From Achromobacter pulmonis (GTDB lineage Bacteria > Pseudomonadota > Gammaproteobacteria > Burkholderiales > Burkholderiaceae_B): a stretch of 49,740 bases of DNA. The notes beneath the pieces are model-generated. The model was given only the letters and a program-made list of their open reading frames with translations, ran no database searches and was not told the DNA's origin. The translations under genes were made by a program, and so were the position numbers. Location of the stretch: assembly GCF_002885955.2 (NCBI RefSeq), contig NZ_POQS01000002.1, positions 1-49,740 of the forward strand, in the 5' to 3' direction. The first letter of the stretch is position 1. Each line of letters starts with the position of its first letter. Below, piece by piece: positions 14,279 to 23,662 of this stretch.

Positions 14279-17200
14279 ATGGCACGCACCACCGCGCCCT
14301 CCATGTGGCTGCCCGGCTTCGACCCGGACAGCCCCGAGCCCCCCGAACCGTCCCCCGAGACGGATCTGTTCAGTCCCCTGCCCACCCCCCAAGCTGCCGA
14401 AACGGCCGCTCCTCTTGTCCTCGGCCCGGACGCCGAGCCGGAACCGGAATCGGAGCGGAAGCCGCCCACCGCCGTAGCTCCCGCGAGCTGGCGCGTCATC
14501 GACGGCGCCAAGCGCGACGCGGCCCGCACCGTGTGGCCGACGCTGGACCGCCAGCACCTGGCCGGCCTTGCCGGCGCCGTCACCAAGTACGAGGCGAATG
14601 TGGTCGCCATCCAGACGCTGCAAGGCCTCGAAGCCGACCAGCGGCCCGCGGATGCCGCCGAGCGCCGCGCCCTGCTTCGCTTCACCGGCTGGGGCGGCAT
14701 CCCCGCCGCCTTCAACCTGGAGGGCGCGGATCCATCCTGGCGCCAGCGCGCCGAATCCCTGCAGGTCCTGCTGCCGGCCGGCGACTACACGTCGGCGCGC
14801 GCCTCGGTCAACAACAGCCACTACACCGAGATCCACGTGATCGAGGCGATGTGGCGTGCGATCGAGCACTTCGGCTTCACTGGCGGTCGGGTGCTGGAGC
14901 CTGCCGCCGGCGTAGGCCACTTCATCGGGGCCATGCCGCGCACGCTGGCCGAGCGCAGCACCGTCACCGCCGTCGAGATCGACCAGGTGGCCGGCCGGCT
15001 GCTTGAGGCTCTGTACGCGCCGCATGGCGTGGACGTGCGTGTCGCGCCGTTCGAGAAGCTGGCGCTGCCCGAAAACTGGTTCGACCTGGCGATCGGCAAC
15101 GTGCCCTTCGGCAACTACCCGGTCGCCGACGCGAGCCACAAGCCCTACGCGCGCTTCCGCATCCACAACTACTTCCTCGGTCGCGCGCTGGATCTGGTGC
15201 GTCCGGGCGGGCTGGTGTGCTTCATCACGAGCACCGGCACGATGGAAGCGCGGGATGACGCCGTGCGCGAGCACTTGGCCTCCCAGGCCGAGCTGTTGGG
15301 CGCGATCCGGCTGCCGATGGGCGCCTTCGCCGGCATCGCCTCGACCGACGTGCAGACGGACATTCTGTTCCTGCGCAAGCGGCACTCCGGCGAAGCGGTG
15401 GGCGGTGAATGGCTCAACCGCACGATGGTGCCGGAGGGCCTGCTGCACCCGCGCTGCGCGCAGAAGTACCTGCAGATCAACGCCTGGTACGCCGCGCGGC
15501 CGCAGTTCTGCGTCGGGCGGGTCACACAGGAGAGCAACGGCTACGAGGAGATCCCGACCGTCGTGTTCGAGGGCGACCTCGAACCGGCGCTGGCCGAGCG
15601 CGTGGCGCTGCTTCCCACCGGCGTCTACCAGCCCGCCAAACCGCGGGCGCTGGCGCCGGCGCGCAGCGTCGTGCCGGCAGAGCCGGGGGCCCGGCCGGGC
15701 AGCTACCGTCTCCACGAGGGACGGGTGCACCGGGTCGAGCGCGGCGAGATGGTCGACGTCCACGACGGCCTGAACGCCACCCAGCGTGCCCGCATCACGG
15801 GCATGTGCGCGATCCGCGACCACGCCCGGTCGCTGCTCGACGCGCAGCTCGCGCAGGACGCCGACGAAGGGCTGGGCCACCTGCGGGCCATGCTCAACGG
15901 CAGCTACGACGCCTACGTCAGGCGCTACGGCTGCCTGACGACGCGAGCCAACGCGCTCGCATTCCGGCGCGACCCGGACTACCCGCTACTGCTCTCGCTG
16001 GAGCACTACGACGAGGAGACGGACACGGCCCGCAAGGCCGCGCTGTTCACGCAGCGCACGCTGCGCCGGGTCTCCGCACCTGCGGCGGTCGGCGAGCCGA
16101 CCGAGGCGCTGGCGGCATCCGTGCAGTGGCGCGGCCGGGTCGACCCGGCCTACATGGCGCAACTGCTGTCCGCGCCCGAGGAGGAGGTGCTGGCCGCGCT
16201 GTCCGAGGCCGGGCAGATCTTCCTGGATCCGGCCGACGATGCCTGGACCACCGCCGATGCGTACCTGACGGGCAATGTCAAGGAAAAGCTCAAGCAGGCC
16301 GAGCTGTCCGGGGAGGTCTTCCGACGCAATGTCGAGGCCCTGCAGCGCGTGCAGCCCGAGGATCTGCCGCCGGCGTCGATCGAGCCGCGCCTGGGGGCGG
16401 TCTGGATTCCGGCGGGCGACGTCGAGGGTTTCATCCACGAAGTCCTCGAACTGAAGGACTGCACGGTGTCCTACTCGGCCGAGGCCGGGGCCTGGTCGGT
16501 GCAGTACCCCGACTGGAGCGCGCGCCAAAACGTGAAGGTGACTCAGGAATGGGGAACCCGGCGCATGAACGCCGTCGAGCTGGTGCAAGCCGCGCTGAAC
16601 GTGCAGGTGCCGACGGTGCGCGACCCGCTGCCGGACTCGGACCGCTACGTCGTCAATCCGGCGGAAACGCTGGCCGCACGCGAGAAGCTGGGCGCGCTGA
16701 AGGAGCGGTTCGCCGCCTGGGCCTTCGAGGAAACCGGACGCCGCGAGCGGTTGTGCAGGATCTACAACGACCTGTTCAACGCGACGCGGCCGAGGCGCTT
16801 CGACGGCTCCCACCTGAAGCTGCCGGGGTTCTCGCGCTGCTTCACGCTGCATCCGCACCAGTTGGACTCGGTGTGGCGCATCGTGCAGACCGGCAACGTG
16901 GGCCTGTTCCATGTGGTCGGCGCCGGCAAGACGGCGGTCTGCGTGATCGCGAGCATGGAGATGCGGCGCCTGGGCTTCCTCACGAAGCCTTGCCACGTGG
17001 TCCCGAACCACATGCTGGCGCAATACACGGCCGAGTTCGTGCGCCTGTACCCGCAGGCCTCGGTGCTCATGGCCTCAAAGGAGGATCTGGAAGGCGACCG
17101 CCGGCGCGAGCTGGTGTCGCGCATCGCCACGGGCGATTGGGACGCGGTGGTCATCACGCACTCGAGCTTCGAGCGCATCCGGATGTCACCGCAATTCACT

Positions 17201-19312
17201 GAAGACCACATCGAGGAGGTAATCCATGAAATAGAGATGGCCATCCGCGCCGAGCAAAGCAACGACAAGTCCAACCGGATCATCAAGCAGCTCGAGACGC
17301 AGAAGAAGACCTGGAAGGTCCGGCTGGAGAAGCTCCAGGCCGACGCCAAGAAGGACGATCTGCTGACCTGGGAGCAGTTGGGTGTCGACGGCCTGTTCGT
17401 CGACGAGGCACACCTGCACAAGAACCTGTTCCGGTTCACCAAGATGACGCGGGTCGCGGGCCTGCCCCTGACCAATTCGCAGCGCGCGTTCGATCTGTAC
17501 CTGAAGACGCGCTACACGATGCAGTTGCATGGCGGGGCGCAGCGCGGCGTGGTCTTCGCGACCGCGACGCCGGTGGCCAACACCATGGCCGAGATCCACA
17601 CCATGCAGCGCTACCTGCAGCCGCGCCGGCTGGCGGAACTCGGGCTGCAGCAGTTCGACGCCTGGGCCGCCACCTTCGGGGAATCGGTCACGGCGCTGGA
17701 GATCGCGCCGGACGGCAGCGGCTACCGCATGCACACGCGCTTCGCGCGCTTCATCAACGTGCCGGAGCTGATGGCCATCTTCGGGGAGGTCGCGGACATC
17801 CGCACCGCCGAGATGCTGAACCTGCCGGTGCCCAAGCTGCGCGGTGGTAAGCCGCGCACGGTGGCCTGCCCGGCCAGCCCGGCTCTCAAGGCCTACGTGC
17901 AGACGCTGGTCAGGCGTGCCGAGGCGATCCGCAACGGCACCGTCAAGCCGACCGAGGACAACATGCTCGCGGTCACGAACGACGGCCGCGCGGCCGCGCT
18001 GGACTTTCGGCTGATCGCGCCGACCGCGCGTTTCGACCCGGACGGCAAGGTCGCCGCCTGCGCCCGCGAGGTGCTGGCGATCTGGCGGCGCACGGCGGAC
18101 TTCCGCGGCGCGCAGCTGGTGTTCTGCGACCTGTCCAGCCCCAAGGGCGGCAAGGCCTTCAGCGTCTACGAGGACCTGAAGCAGCGGTTGATGGAAGCGG
18201 GTATCCCCGAGCGGGAGATCGCGTTCATCCACGACGCCGAGACCGACGCGCAGAAGGCGACGCTGTTCAAGGCGGTCCGCGAGGGCCGCGTGCGGGTGCT
18301 GCTGGGTTCGACCGGCAAGATGGGCGTTGGCACCAACGTGCAGACGCGGCTGGTGGCGCTGCATCACCTCGATGCGCCATGGCGCCCCTGCGACGTCGAG
18401 CAGCGCGAGGGCCGCATCCTGCGGCAGGGCAACGAATGCGAGGAGGTCGAGATCTTCCGCTATGTCACCGAAGGATCCTTCGATTCGTACATGTGGCAAA
18501 CGCTGGAGACCAAGGCACGCTTCATCGCCCAGGTCATGAGCGGCGACAAGGGCCTGCGTTCCATCGAGGACGTGGAACTCGCCACGTTGAGCTATGCGGA
18601 GGTGAAGGCGCTGGCCTCGGGCAACCCACTGGTCATCGAGAAGGCCGGCGTGGACGCCGAGGTGGCCAAGCTCTCGACGCTGTTCTCGGTCTGGCGCAAC
18701 CAGCGCTGGTCCAACGAAACGGAAGTCGGCAACCTGCCGATGACGATCGAGGCGGTCGAGCGCCGCGTCGCGTTGCACGTGCAGGACCAGGGGCGGCTGG
18801 AGCCGCAGACGGCCGAGCATGTGGCCATCGAGCTGCGTGGCCGCCGCCTGGCGGGGCCGGAAGCGGTCGGCGATGCGTTGCGCGATCTCGTGAAGGCTGC
18901 CAAGGCGGAGCTGCAGAGTGATGCGTATCGGGTCGAGCGCCTGGTCGGCCGCTGCGGCGGGTTCAACCTGGGTGTCTGCGGCCAGCGAGGGGGAGATGTT
19001 CCCGCGCTGTACCTCGAAGGCGCCTGCCGCTACGACGCCGAGCCCTACCAGACCGCCCCCGGCCTGGTGAACGCACTGCTGGCCACCCTGGCCTCGGTCG
19101 GGGAACAGCAGGCCAAGGCCGCCGACCAGCTTGCGGTCAAACGCAAGCGGTTGGAGGATCTGCAACTGGAGTTGGCCCGGCCGTTCGAGCACGAGCGCAA
19201 GCTTACCGAACTGCTGGTGCGCCAGCGCGAACTGCTCAAGCAGTTGGAGCTCGACAAGGACGAGGCCGGCACCAGCCGCACCGACACCGACGCGGAACGC
19301 CAAGCCGCGTGA
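14279..19312 (+). CDS. DarB-like giant DNA methyltransferase-helicase (antirestriction)
   Basis: A 1677-aa protein. An acidic Pro-rich start (residues 1-70) precedes an N6-adenine-type methylase domain with motif I LEPAAGVGHF (about 206-215) and the catalytic NVPFG (274-278). Then comes a superfamily 2 helicase: GAGKT near 881-885, DEAH at 1042-1045 and QREGRILRQG near 1375-1384. A charged coiled coil lies between the helicase motifs and another at the C-terminus. This methylase-helicase fusion is typical of phage P1 DarB-like and ICE-borne proteins that protect incoming DNA from type I restriction or modify it. The start at 14279 (CGGAG before it) is preferred over an in-frame ATG at 14204, which lies before leader hairpin L6. 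It ends at a strong terminator. Confidence 0.9.
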   Translation: MARTTAPSMWLPGFDPDSPEPPEPSPETDLFSPLPTPQAAETAAPLVLGPDAEPEPESERKPPTAVAPASWRVIDGAKRDAARTVWPTLDRQHLAGLAGAVTKYEANVVAIQTLQGLEADQRPADAAERRALLRFTGWGGIPAAFNLEGADPSWRQRAESLQVLLPAGDYTSARASVNNSHYTEIHVIEAMWRAIEHFGFTGGRVLEPAAGVGHFIGAMPRTLAERSTVTAVEIDQVAGRLLEALYAPHGVDVRVAPFEKLALPENWFDLAIGNVPFGNYPVADASHKPYARFRIHNYFLGRALDLVRPGGLVCFITSTGTMEARDDAVREHLASQAELLGAIRLPMGAFAGIASTDVQTDILFLRKRHSGEAVGGEWLNRTMVPEGLLHPRCAQKYLQINAWYAARPQFCVGRVTQESNGYEEIPTVVFEGDLEPALAERVALLPTGVYQPAKPRALAPARSVVPAEPGARPGSYRLHEGRVHRVERGEMVDVHDGLNATQRARITGMCAIRDHARSLLDAQLAQDADEGLGHLRAMLNGSYDAYVRRYGCLTTRANALAFRRDPDYPLLLSLEHYDEETDTARKAALFTQRTLRRVSAPAAVGEPTEALAASVQWRGRVDPAYMAQLLSAPEEEVLAALSEAGQIFLDPADDAWTTADAYLTGNVKEKLKQAELSGEVFRRNVEALQRVQPEDLPPASIEPRLGAVWIPAGDVEGFIHEVLELKDCTVSYSAEAGAWSVQYPDWSARQNVKVTQEWGTRRMNAVELVQAALNVQVPTVRDPLPDSDRYVVNPAETLAAREKLGALKERFAAWAFEETGRRERLCRIYNDLFNATRPRRFDGSHLKLPGFSRCFTLHPHQLDSVWRIVQTGNVGLFHVVGAGKTAVCVIASMEMRRLGFLTKPCHVVPNHMLAQYTAEFVRLYPQASVLMASKEDLEGDRRRELVSRIATGDWDAVVITHSSFERIRMSPQFTEDHIEEVIHEIEMAIRAEQSNDKSNRIIKQLETQKKTWKVRLEKLQADAKKDDLLTWEQLGVDGLFVDEAHLHKNLFRFTKMTRVAGLPLTNSQRAFDLYLKTRYTMQLHGGAQRGVVFATATPVANTMAEIHTMQRYLQPRRLAELGLQQFDAWAATFGESVTALEIAPDGSGYRMHTRFARFINVPELMAIFGEVADIRTAEMLNLPVPKLRGGKPRTVACPASPALKAYVQTLVRRAEAIRNGTVKPTEDNMLAVTNDGRAAALDFRLIAPTARFDPDGKVAACAREVLAIWRRTADFRGAQLVFCDLSSPKGGKAFSVYEDLKQRLMEAGIPEREIAFIHDAETDAQKATLFKAVREGRVRVLLGSTGKMGVGTNVQTRLVALHHLDAPWRPCDVEQREGRILRQGNECEEVEIFRYVTEGSFDSYMWQTLETKARFIAQVMSGDKGLRSIEDVELATLSYAEVKALASGNPLVIEKAGVDAEVAKLSTLFSVWRNQRWSNETEVGNLPMTIEAVERRVALHVQDQGRLEPQTAEHVAIELRGRRLAGPEAVGDALRDLVKAAKAELQSDAYRVERLVGRCGGFNLGVCGQRGGDVPALYLEGACRYDAEPYQTAPGLVNALLATLASVGEQQAKAADQLAVKRKRLEDLQLELARPFEHERKLTELLVRQRELLKQLELDKDEAGTSRTDTDAERQAA

Positions 19313-19317
19313 TCTTC

Positions 19318-19352
19318 GCCCCTACCGCCGCAAGGCGGTGGGGGCATTTTTT
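19318..19352 (+). terminator. Intrinsic terminator after the DarB-like gene
   Basis: A 12-bp stem, GCCCCTACCGCC (19318-19329) with GGCGGTGGGGGC (19334-19345), containing one T-G wobble, loop GCAA, then ATTTTTT. It also lies just past the 3' end of the convergent MFS gene, but the T-run serves the plus strand. Confidence 0.9.
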
Positions 19353-19369
19353 CTTTCCATCGAACCTTC

Positions 19370-20596
19370 CTAGACGAAGGCCGCCCGCCGCGCAGCCTTG
19401 ATACTGAGGGTGACCAAGGTCCCCAGCAACACCAGGTTGGCGACGTTGAAGAGCACGGCCACCAGGAACGGCAGATCGTACGAGCCGGTGCGATCGTAGA
19501 GAAAGCCGGCCAGCCATCCCCCCGCGGCCATGCCGGACCCGGTCATCATCAGCACGATGGGGACTCGCCAATGCGCGTCCTCCGGCGTGAAGTTCTCGCG
19601 CACCGCCAGCACGTAGGCGGGAATGATGGCGCTGAACCCCAGGCCGAAGGCGACGGACACGGTGAAAAGCCCGAACTGCTCGCTCACGTACAGGTAGCCG
19701 GACACGGCGAGCATCTGCAGCGCGGAGCTGATGAAGACGGTACGCAGCCCTCCGATGCGGTCGGCCACCAGCCCCCAGGCCTGGCGGCTGACGAATGCGG
19801 CCGCGAGCAGGGACGAGAGCATCACGGCGCCGAGTGCACTCGGTATTCCCCGATCCGAGCACAGGGCCACCAGATGCCCCTGGGGCATGGCCATGGGGAT
19901 GCAGCAGAGGAAGGCCGCGCCGCACAACATCCCGAACACGCGGTTCGGCCGCCATCCGAACACGGTCGATCCTCCCGTGCCCGATCGGCCTCCCCCTTTC
20001 CTCTTTGTTTCTTGGGGCGGTGGTCTCAGGAACCGCGATGCCAGTGCCACGATGACCAGCACCTCGAGCAGCCCGTAGCCGATCATGGTGGCTCTCCAGC
20101 CCCACCGCGCGATGGTGGTTTCGAAGATCACCGGCCACACCACACCGGCGATGTAGATTCCGCTCGACAGCAGCGCGAGCGCCGATCCCCGCCGGCGGTC
20201 GAACCAGTTGCTCACGTAGACGTAGAGCGGCGCATTCAGGCCTGCAATACCAAGGAAACCCACGAGCAGGCCGTGGCCGAGGTACAACTGCCACGGCGCT
20301 CCGAAGCTCGAGAGGCCCAAACCAAGGCAAACGGCGATGCCACCGGCCACCACGGTGGTTCGCACCCCGAAACGATGCGCAATCCTGCCCATCAGGGGAC
20401 CACCCAGGGCGGATCCCAGCCATGTGAGGGAGCTCGCCAGCGCGGGCACCGCGCGTGCGCCCCCCAGATCCGCGGCGATGGCCTTGAGGCCGATCGTGGC
20501 CACCAGCGGCGCGCCGAATGCCATCGCGAGACAGCAGAGCGATACGACGGCGATGCGCCATGACGTCTTCGAGTCCAGCTGTGCTTCCGTCAGCAT
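19370..20596 (-). CDS. MFS transporter (monocarboxylate/oxalate-formate-like)
   Basis: A 408-aa inner-membrane protein with about 12 hydrophobic helices and a basic cytosolic loop around residues 190-215 (RPPPQETKRKGGG). NWFDRRRGSALALLSSG near residues 135-150 is the conserved loop of oxalate/monocarboxylate-type MFS carriers; the substrate is unknown. The start MLTEAQLD is chosen because GGAG precedes it and a promoter-operator region lies just upstream. The frame remains open further upstream but reads poorly there. It is a cargo gene on the opposite strand to its neighbours. A TGTCCTA/TAGGACA inverted repeat upstream suggests specific control. Confidence 0.85.
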   Translation of the reverse strand: MLTEAQLDSKTSWRIAVVSLCCLAMAFGAPLVATIGLKAIAADLGGARAVPALASSLTWLGSALGGPLMGRIAHRFGVRTTVVAGGIAVCLGLGLSSFGAPWQLYLGHGLLVGFLGIAGLNAPLYVYVSNWFDRRRGSALALLSSGIYIAGVVWPVIFETTIARWGWRATMIGYGLLEVLVIVALASRFLRPPPQETKRKGGGRSGTGGSTVFGWRPNRVFGMLCGAAFLCCIPMAMPQGHLVALCSDRGIPSALGAVMLSSLLAAAFVSRQAWGLVADRIGGLRTVFISSALQMLAVSGYLYVSEQFGLFTVSVAFGLGFSAIIPAYVLAVRENFTPEDAHWRVPIVLMMTGSGMAAGGWLAGFLYDRTGSYDLPFLVAVLFNVANLVLLGTLVTLSIKAARRAAFV

Positions 20597-20627
20597 GTCT
20601 CCACTTGCTCCAGTTCTTGGTTCAATT

Positions 20628-20662
20628 TGTCCTAATGTTATTACGATAATTGACCTAGGACA
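20628..20662. promoter_or_regulatory. TGTCCTA...TAGGACA inverted repeat upstream of the MFS gene
   Basis: TGTCCTA (20628-20634) and TAGGACA (20656-20662) are perfect 7-bp arms with 21 bp of AT-rich DNA between, 32 bp before the MFS start. The same half-sites appear at 41455 and 47294. Confidence 0.5.
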
Positions 20663-20994
20663 TTTCCCCCAAGAAGGAAGCCAGCACGGCCCGGCACCTG
20701 CGTACCGGCGACATGCGCCAGTGCGATATCCAATGCACCATCTGGTGGGGCAACGTCGAGGCAACGACCAGGCCTCACTGGCCATACGATCCGGTGGGCA
20801 CCACGACGTCGAGACGCGACAACGGGCGCGGCACGGGAACCCGAGATCGGCGTCTGGCAGGAGATTGGCCAGGATGAGGCAGGCGGCGGCAATCGCCGCA
20901 GTGCCGATCGGTGCGAGAGGCCGAGCCACACGGGTGCCCCTTGCCGCCATAACGAGGTGCGGCGTTCTCCCTCCGATCCAGAGAGCGAGCGTTG
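20663..20994. other. Gap without an intact gene
   Basis: On the minus strand a short frame starts MAARGTRVARPLAPIGTAAI and continues with a signal-peptide-like hydrophobic stretch near 20880-20950. It then loses protein-like character, while another frame reads SRLDVVVPTGSYGQ and stops. This could be the decayed start of a Bug-type solute-binding gene, but the evidence is thin. Nothing else seen. Confidence 0.3.
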
Positions 20995-22914
20995 TTATCG
21001 ATCCGCCAGCAGATAGCCGCGCAGATCCTGCTGGCCGGGCGCAACGTACTTGTCCTGCCAGCTGTCGTTCTCCTGAAGGAAACCCCGGTCCACGGCCTTC
21101 TCCACTTCCTTCCCAGCGAGTTCCGCAGCGCGCCGGATCTCGGCCTGCACGGCCCGGAAGCGGTAGTGCTCGTGGACGTCCAGCACGTGGACGGCGTAGG
21201 CCTGGGCCAGGGCCTGGTTGCCGCGGATGATCGCCAGGTTCTCGTCGTTGGCGTAGGACGCCTTGAAGCCAAGGTTGTGGCTGCCGGTGACCACCACGCA
21301 ATCCTCCTGCGACATCGGGTCGATCACCACGACCTTGTCGTGGACGATCGCATGACCGACCTTCAGCAGTTCCTTGTCGAAGTTGCCAACCGGATCCTTC
21401 AGCTCCGCTGCCCGCACCATCAGCACATTGGGCGCTCCCGCCGGAACGTAGATAGCCGGCAGCGTCACCTTGGGCTCGCCTGGATCGCGCTTCCGGTAGC
21501 CCGGCATGGCCGTGGAGTCGCTGATCACGCCGGAGATGAAAAGGCCCCGCCGGTGGCGGCCGAAGGTGAGCGCGGCCGAGACTGCCGTGTTCGGATCCTG
21601 CTGATCCTCCACGGTGCGGCCCGGGTTGAAGACCAGGAAAAAGATCGCGTGCTTGGCCTTGGACATGAGGTCGAACAGCACCTCCAGGTCGGGCGGCACG
21701 GTGCGGGTCGCGGGACTGCGACGCTCCGGGGTGTTCGGCGAAAACCACAACTGCACCCGTGTGGCGCCGCCATCGAGCGTGACGTCCGACGGCTGGCGAT
21801 TCGCCTCGCGCAGGGCAGCGCCCTGGTTGGCGCTGTTGCCTTTGGAGAGCGGCTTGGGCACTGGCTGCTTGTCCTCGTGCAGACGGTTCCAGTAGTCGAG
21901 ATAGCTCTGCGCGACGTCGCGCGAATGAAAGACGATGGTGTTGTTGGTCTGGCCACACAGGCCGGTCGGCGTCCAGTTGGTACTGCCTGTCCAGACGGCC
22001 CGGGGCTGGCCCTCGACTACCAGCACGGCGAACTTGTTGTGGCCGATGCCGGCCGCCGTATTGAACATCCGGTCCTGCATGCGCTTGGCGCCGATGGCCT
22101 TGCGCAGCCGCTGGCGGGCATCGGCATTGGTCGTATCCCACTCGCCGTCTTCGTTCTTGCCGGCCGTCGAGAGGATCAGGTTCAGCCGGCCGGCATGCCG
22201 CTCCAGCAAATCGACCAGCTCCGGATCGCTCAGCTCGTACAGCGCGGCGTAGATCGTCCCGTTCTCCGCCTCGGCCCGCTCGAACAGGGTGCGCAGCAGC
22301 GGCAGCACATCACCGGCCAGGAATTCGCGCAACGGGTCGCCCACGGTGCCGATGCGCTTGGTCACCTGCTTGTCGCTGGGCGCCCTGCCCTTGGGCGTGC
22401 GCAGTTGCTTGCGTAAGTTCTGCGTGGAGAGGATCCCGTTGTTGAAGCCGATGCTGACCTCGCCCAGGTCGTTGGAGGCGACGATCTCGTTGGTCTCGAA
22501 GGCGTCCCCGTAAAACGCGAGCGGGATCTTGCTGCCCTTGTACTTGCCCGGCTGGGCCGTGTCGGTCGCCGGTACGAGCGTGAGTCCCGCCTTCATCGGC
22601 CCGACCGGCCGGATCTCGTATTTCACGCGCAGAGGCCCCGATCGGGTCGCCAACGTGTTGCGGCTCTTGCGCAGCGTCAGGTCGCGCCAAGAGAACTTCT
22701 GGATGGGCCACACGCTGGTGTCCTGCTCCTCCCAGTCCGGATTGGACTGGGACTTGAAGGCCACCCAGGACGGCAGGACACGCCGCTCGCCGGTATCCAC
22801 GAAGATGCGGGTGACCATGAAGCCAAGGCAGCCCGGCAGCTTGCCATCGCTCTCCCAGGCCAGGTAGGCCACTTCGTCATTGCAGAAGGCCCTTGCTCTG
22901 ATGATGCCCGCCAT
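20995..22914 (-). CDS. Phospholipase-D-fold protein with two HKD motifs
   Basis: A 639-aa protein with two PLD active-site half motifs: H292-x-K294 with GSTN at 310-313, and H525-x-K527-x4-D532 with GSHN at 544-547. Both are complete enough for a two-lobed phosphodiesterase or nuclease, although the first lacks a clear D after the K. No signal peptide or membrane segment, so it acts in the cytosol. The first 200 residues are a separate domain I do not recognise. It is monocistronic cargo on the minus strand; AT-rich promoter DNA lies at 22915-22970 and GAGGAG precedes the ATG. Standalone PLD proteins on mobile elements are often defence or conflict nucleases, but this is inference. Confidence 0.82.
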   Translation of the reverse strand: MAGIIRARAFCNDEVAYLAWESDGKLPGCLGFMVTRIFVDTGERRVLPSWVAFKSQSNPDWEEQDTSVWPIQKFSWRDLTLRKSRNTLATRSGPLRVKYEIRPVGPMKAGLTLVPATDTAQPGKYKGSKIPLAFYGDAFETNEIVASNDLGEVSIGFNNGILSTQNLRKQLRTPKGRAPSDKQVTKRIGTVGDPLREFLAGDVLPLLRTLFERAEAENGTIYAALYELSDPELVDLLERHAGRLNLILSTAGKNEDGEWDTTNADARQRLRKAIGAKRMQDRMFNTAAGIGHNKFAVLVVEGQPRAVWTGSTNWTPTGLCGQTNNTIVFHSRDVAQSYLDYWNRLHEDKQPVPKPLSKGNSANQGAALREANRQPSDVTLDGGATRVQLWFSPNTPERRSPATRTVPPDLEVLFDLMSKAKHAIFFLVFNPGRTVEDQQDPNTAVSAALTFGRHRRGLFISGVISDSTAMPGYRKRDPGEPKVTLPAIYVPAGAPNVLMVRAAELKDPVGNFDKELLKVGHAIVHDKVVVIDPMSQEDCVVVTGSHNLGFKASYANDENLAIIRGNQALAQAYAVHVLDVHEHYRFRAVQAEIRRAAELAGKEVEKAVDRGFLQENDSWQDKYVAPGQQDLRGYLLADR

Positions 22915-23420
22915 ATCCGATCTCCTCGTTCTTGTTCAAGATAACCAAGATATAACGACGCAAATTTGACACCGGCAAGTCATCGCCCGGCCATCTTGCG
23001 GGCCTCCTGCGGCAGGTGGCGTGCCCGAGGCATCGGACAATCCCCCGGATGGGACGGCGTTTTCGGGTGGCGCACACGCGCGCGATCATCCGTCTAGCGC
23101 GTGCGGCCGCATACTGGCATGGCTTCCCGTGGACATCGTGTCCGCAAAGCCTTCATCGGTAGCTTCGGCTGCCCTGAAGTCCAGCCTCGCTGGCGTCGCA
23201 GTCGTCACCTGCCCTCGAGTTCCTCGGCTTCGGCTGGGGCGGCCGCCTTGTCGGTCGTGAGTTCCTGTCGGCGCATGCGCCGACGCTAGACGCATGGCAT
23301 GCAGCTTCACGCTGTCTGCCATCGAGCGAAGGCTTGCACCGCAAGGTCGCAGGCCTTCACCCATTGCGGGCCGTCCTGGCCCGCGTCGAGCCGCTCCGCC
23401 ATCGGCGGAGCATTCCCGAA
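22915..23420. other. Long intergenic leader region with inverted repeats
   Basis: A 566-nt gap (to 23480) between the divergent PLD gene and a 58-aa gene. It holds an AT-rich promoter zone (22930-22970), CGTCTAGCG (23091-23099) with its inverted copy CGCTAGACG (23284-23292), the palindrome TGCGGCCGCA (23102-23111), an 18-bp perfect palindrome (23267-23284), motif copy 4 and hairpin L7. No gene is supported here. Confidence 0.5.
23192..23214 (+). repeat. 23-nt leader motif, copy 4
   Basis: Fourth copy, with GTCGTCACCTGCCC at its end, preceded by a CCAG/CTGG stem. It lies 207 nt before hairpin L7, the largest distance of the five copies. Confidence 0.5.
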
Positions 23421-23467
23421 CGGGGACCCCAAGTCCCCGCCAGGGTTGGGCGTTCCCCTTTCTTTCC
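23421..23467 (+). promoter_or_regulatory. Leader hairpin element L7
   Basis: CGGGGAC (23421-23427) pairs with GTCCCCG (23433-23439). Alternatively GGGGA (23422-23426) pairs with TCCCC (23454-23458) around CCCAA/TTGGG (23428-23432 / 23446-23450), followed by TTTCTTT. AAGGAG and the ATG at 23481 follow. Confidence 0.6.
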
Positions 23468-23480
23468 GAAGGAGAACCCC

Positions 23481-23657
23481 ATGTTCGCTGTCCCTGTGAC
23501 GAGAGAGTCGCGCCGCGTGCCGGTGCTGTTGGGCGGGTCCGGGCTTGCCCGACCCATGCCCGCGCCGCGCCGCGTGCTGCCGGCGCTGCTGCGGCCGAAG
23601 CGCTGCCCCTGCGGGTGCGACGGCCGTTCGTGCTCAACGTGCGCCACCGAAGGTTGA
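23481..23657 (+). CDS. Small cysteine-rich basic protein, 58 aa
   Basis: Behind AAGGAGAACCCC. An Arg/Pro-rich first half is followed by a compact cysteine cluster, CPCGCDGRSCSTC, near residues 42-54, which could hold a metal ion. The next gene begins 5 nt after its stop. No family recognised. Together with the CPVC/CRQC protein at 6263, it is the second very small putative metal-binding protein that heads a leader-controlled gene group. Confidence 0.5.
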   Translation: MFAVPVTRESRRVPVLLGGSGLARPMPAPRRVLPALLRPKRCPCGCDGRSCSTCATEG

Positions 23658-23662
23658 CCGTC

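Noticed and set aside
17186..19303. A 705-codon minus-strand frame inside the DarB-like gene
   Set aside because: The opposite strand carries the full helicase motifs; this frame has none and is a GC-skew shadow.
20597..22141. Upstream continuation of the MFS frame (923 codons in all)
   Set aside because: It runs through the promoter-operator region and antisense to frames of the PLD gene; a good ribosome site supports the start at 20596.
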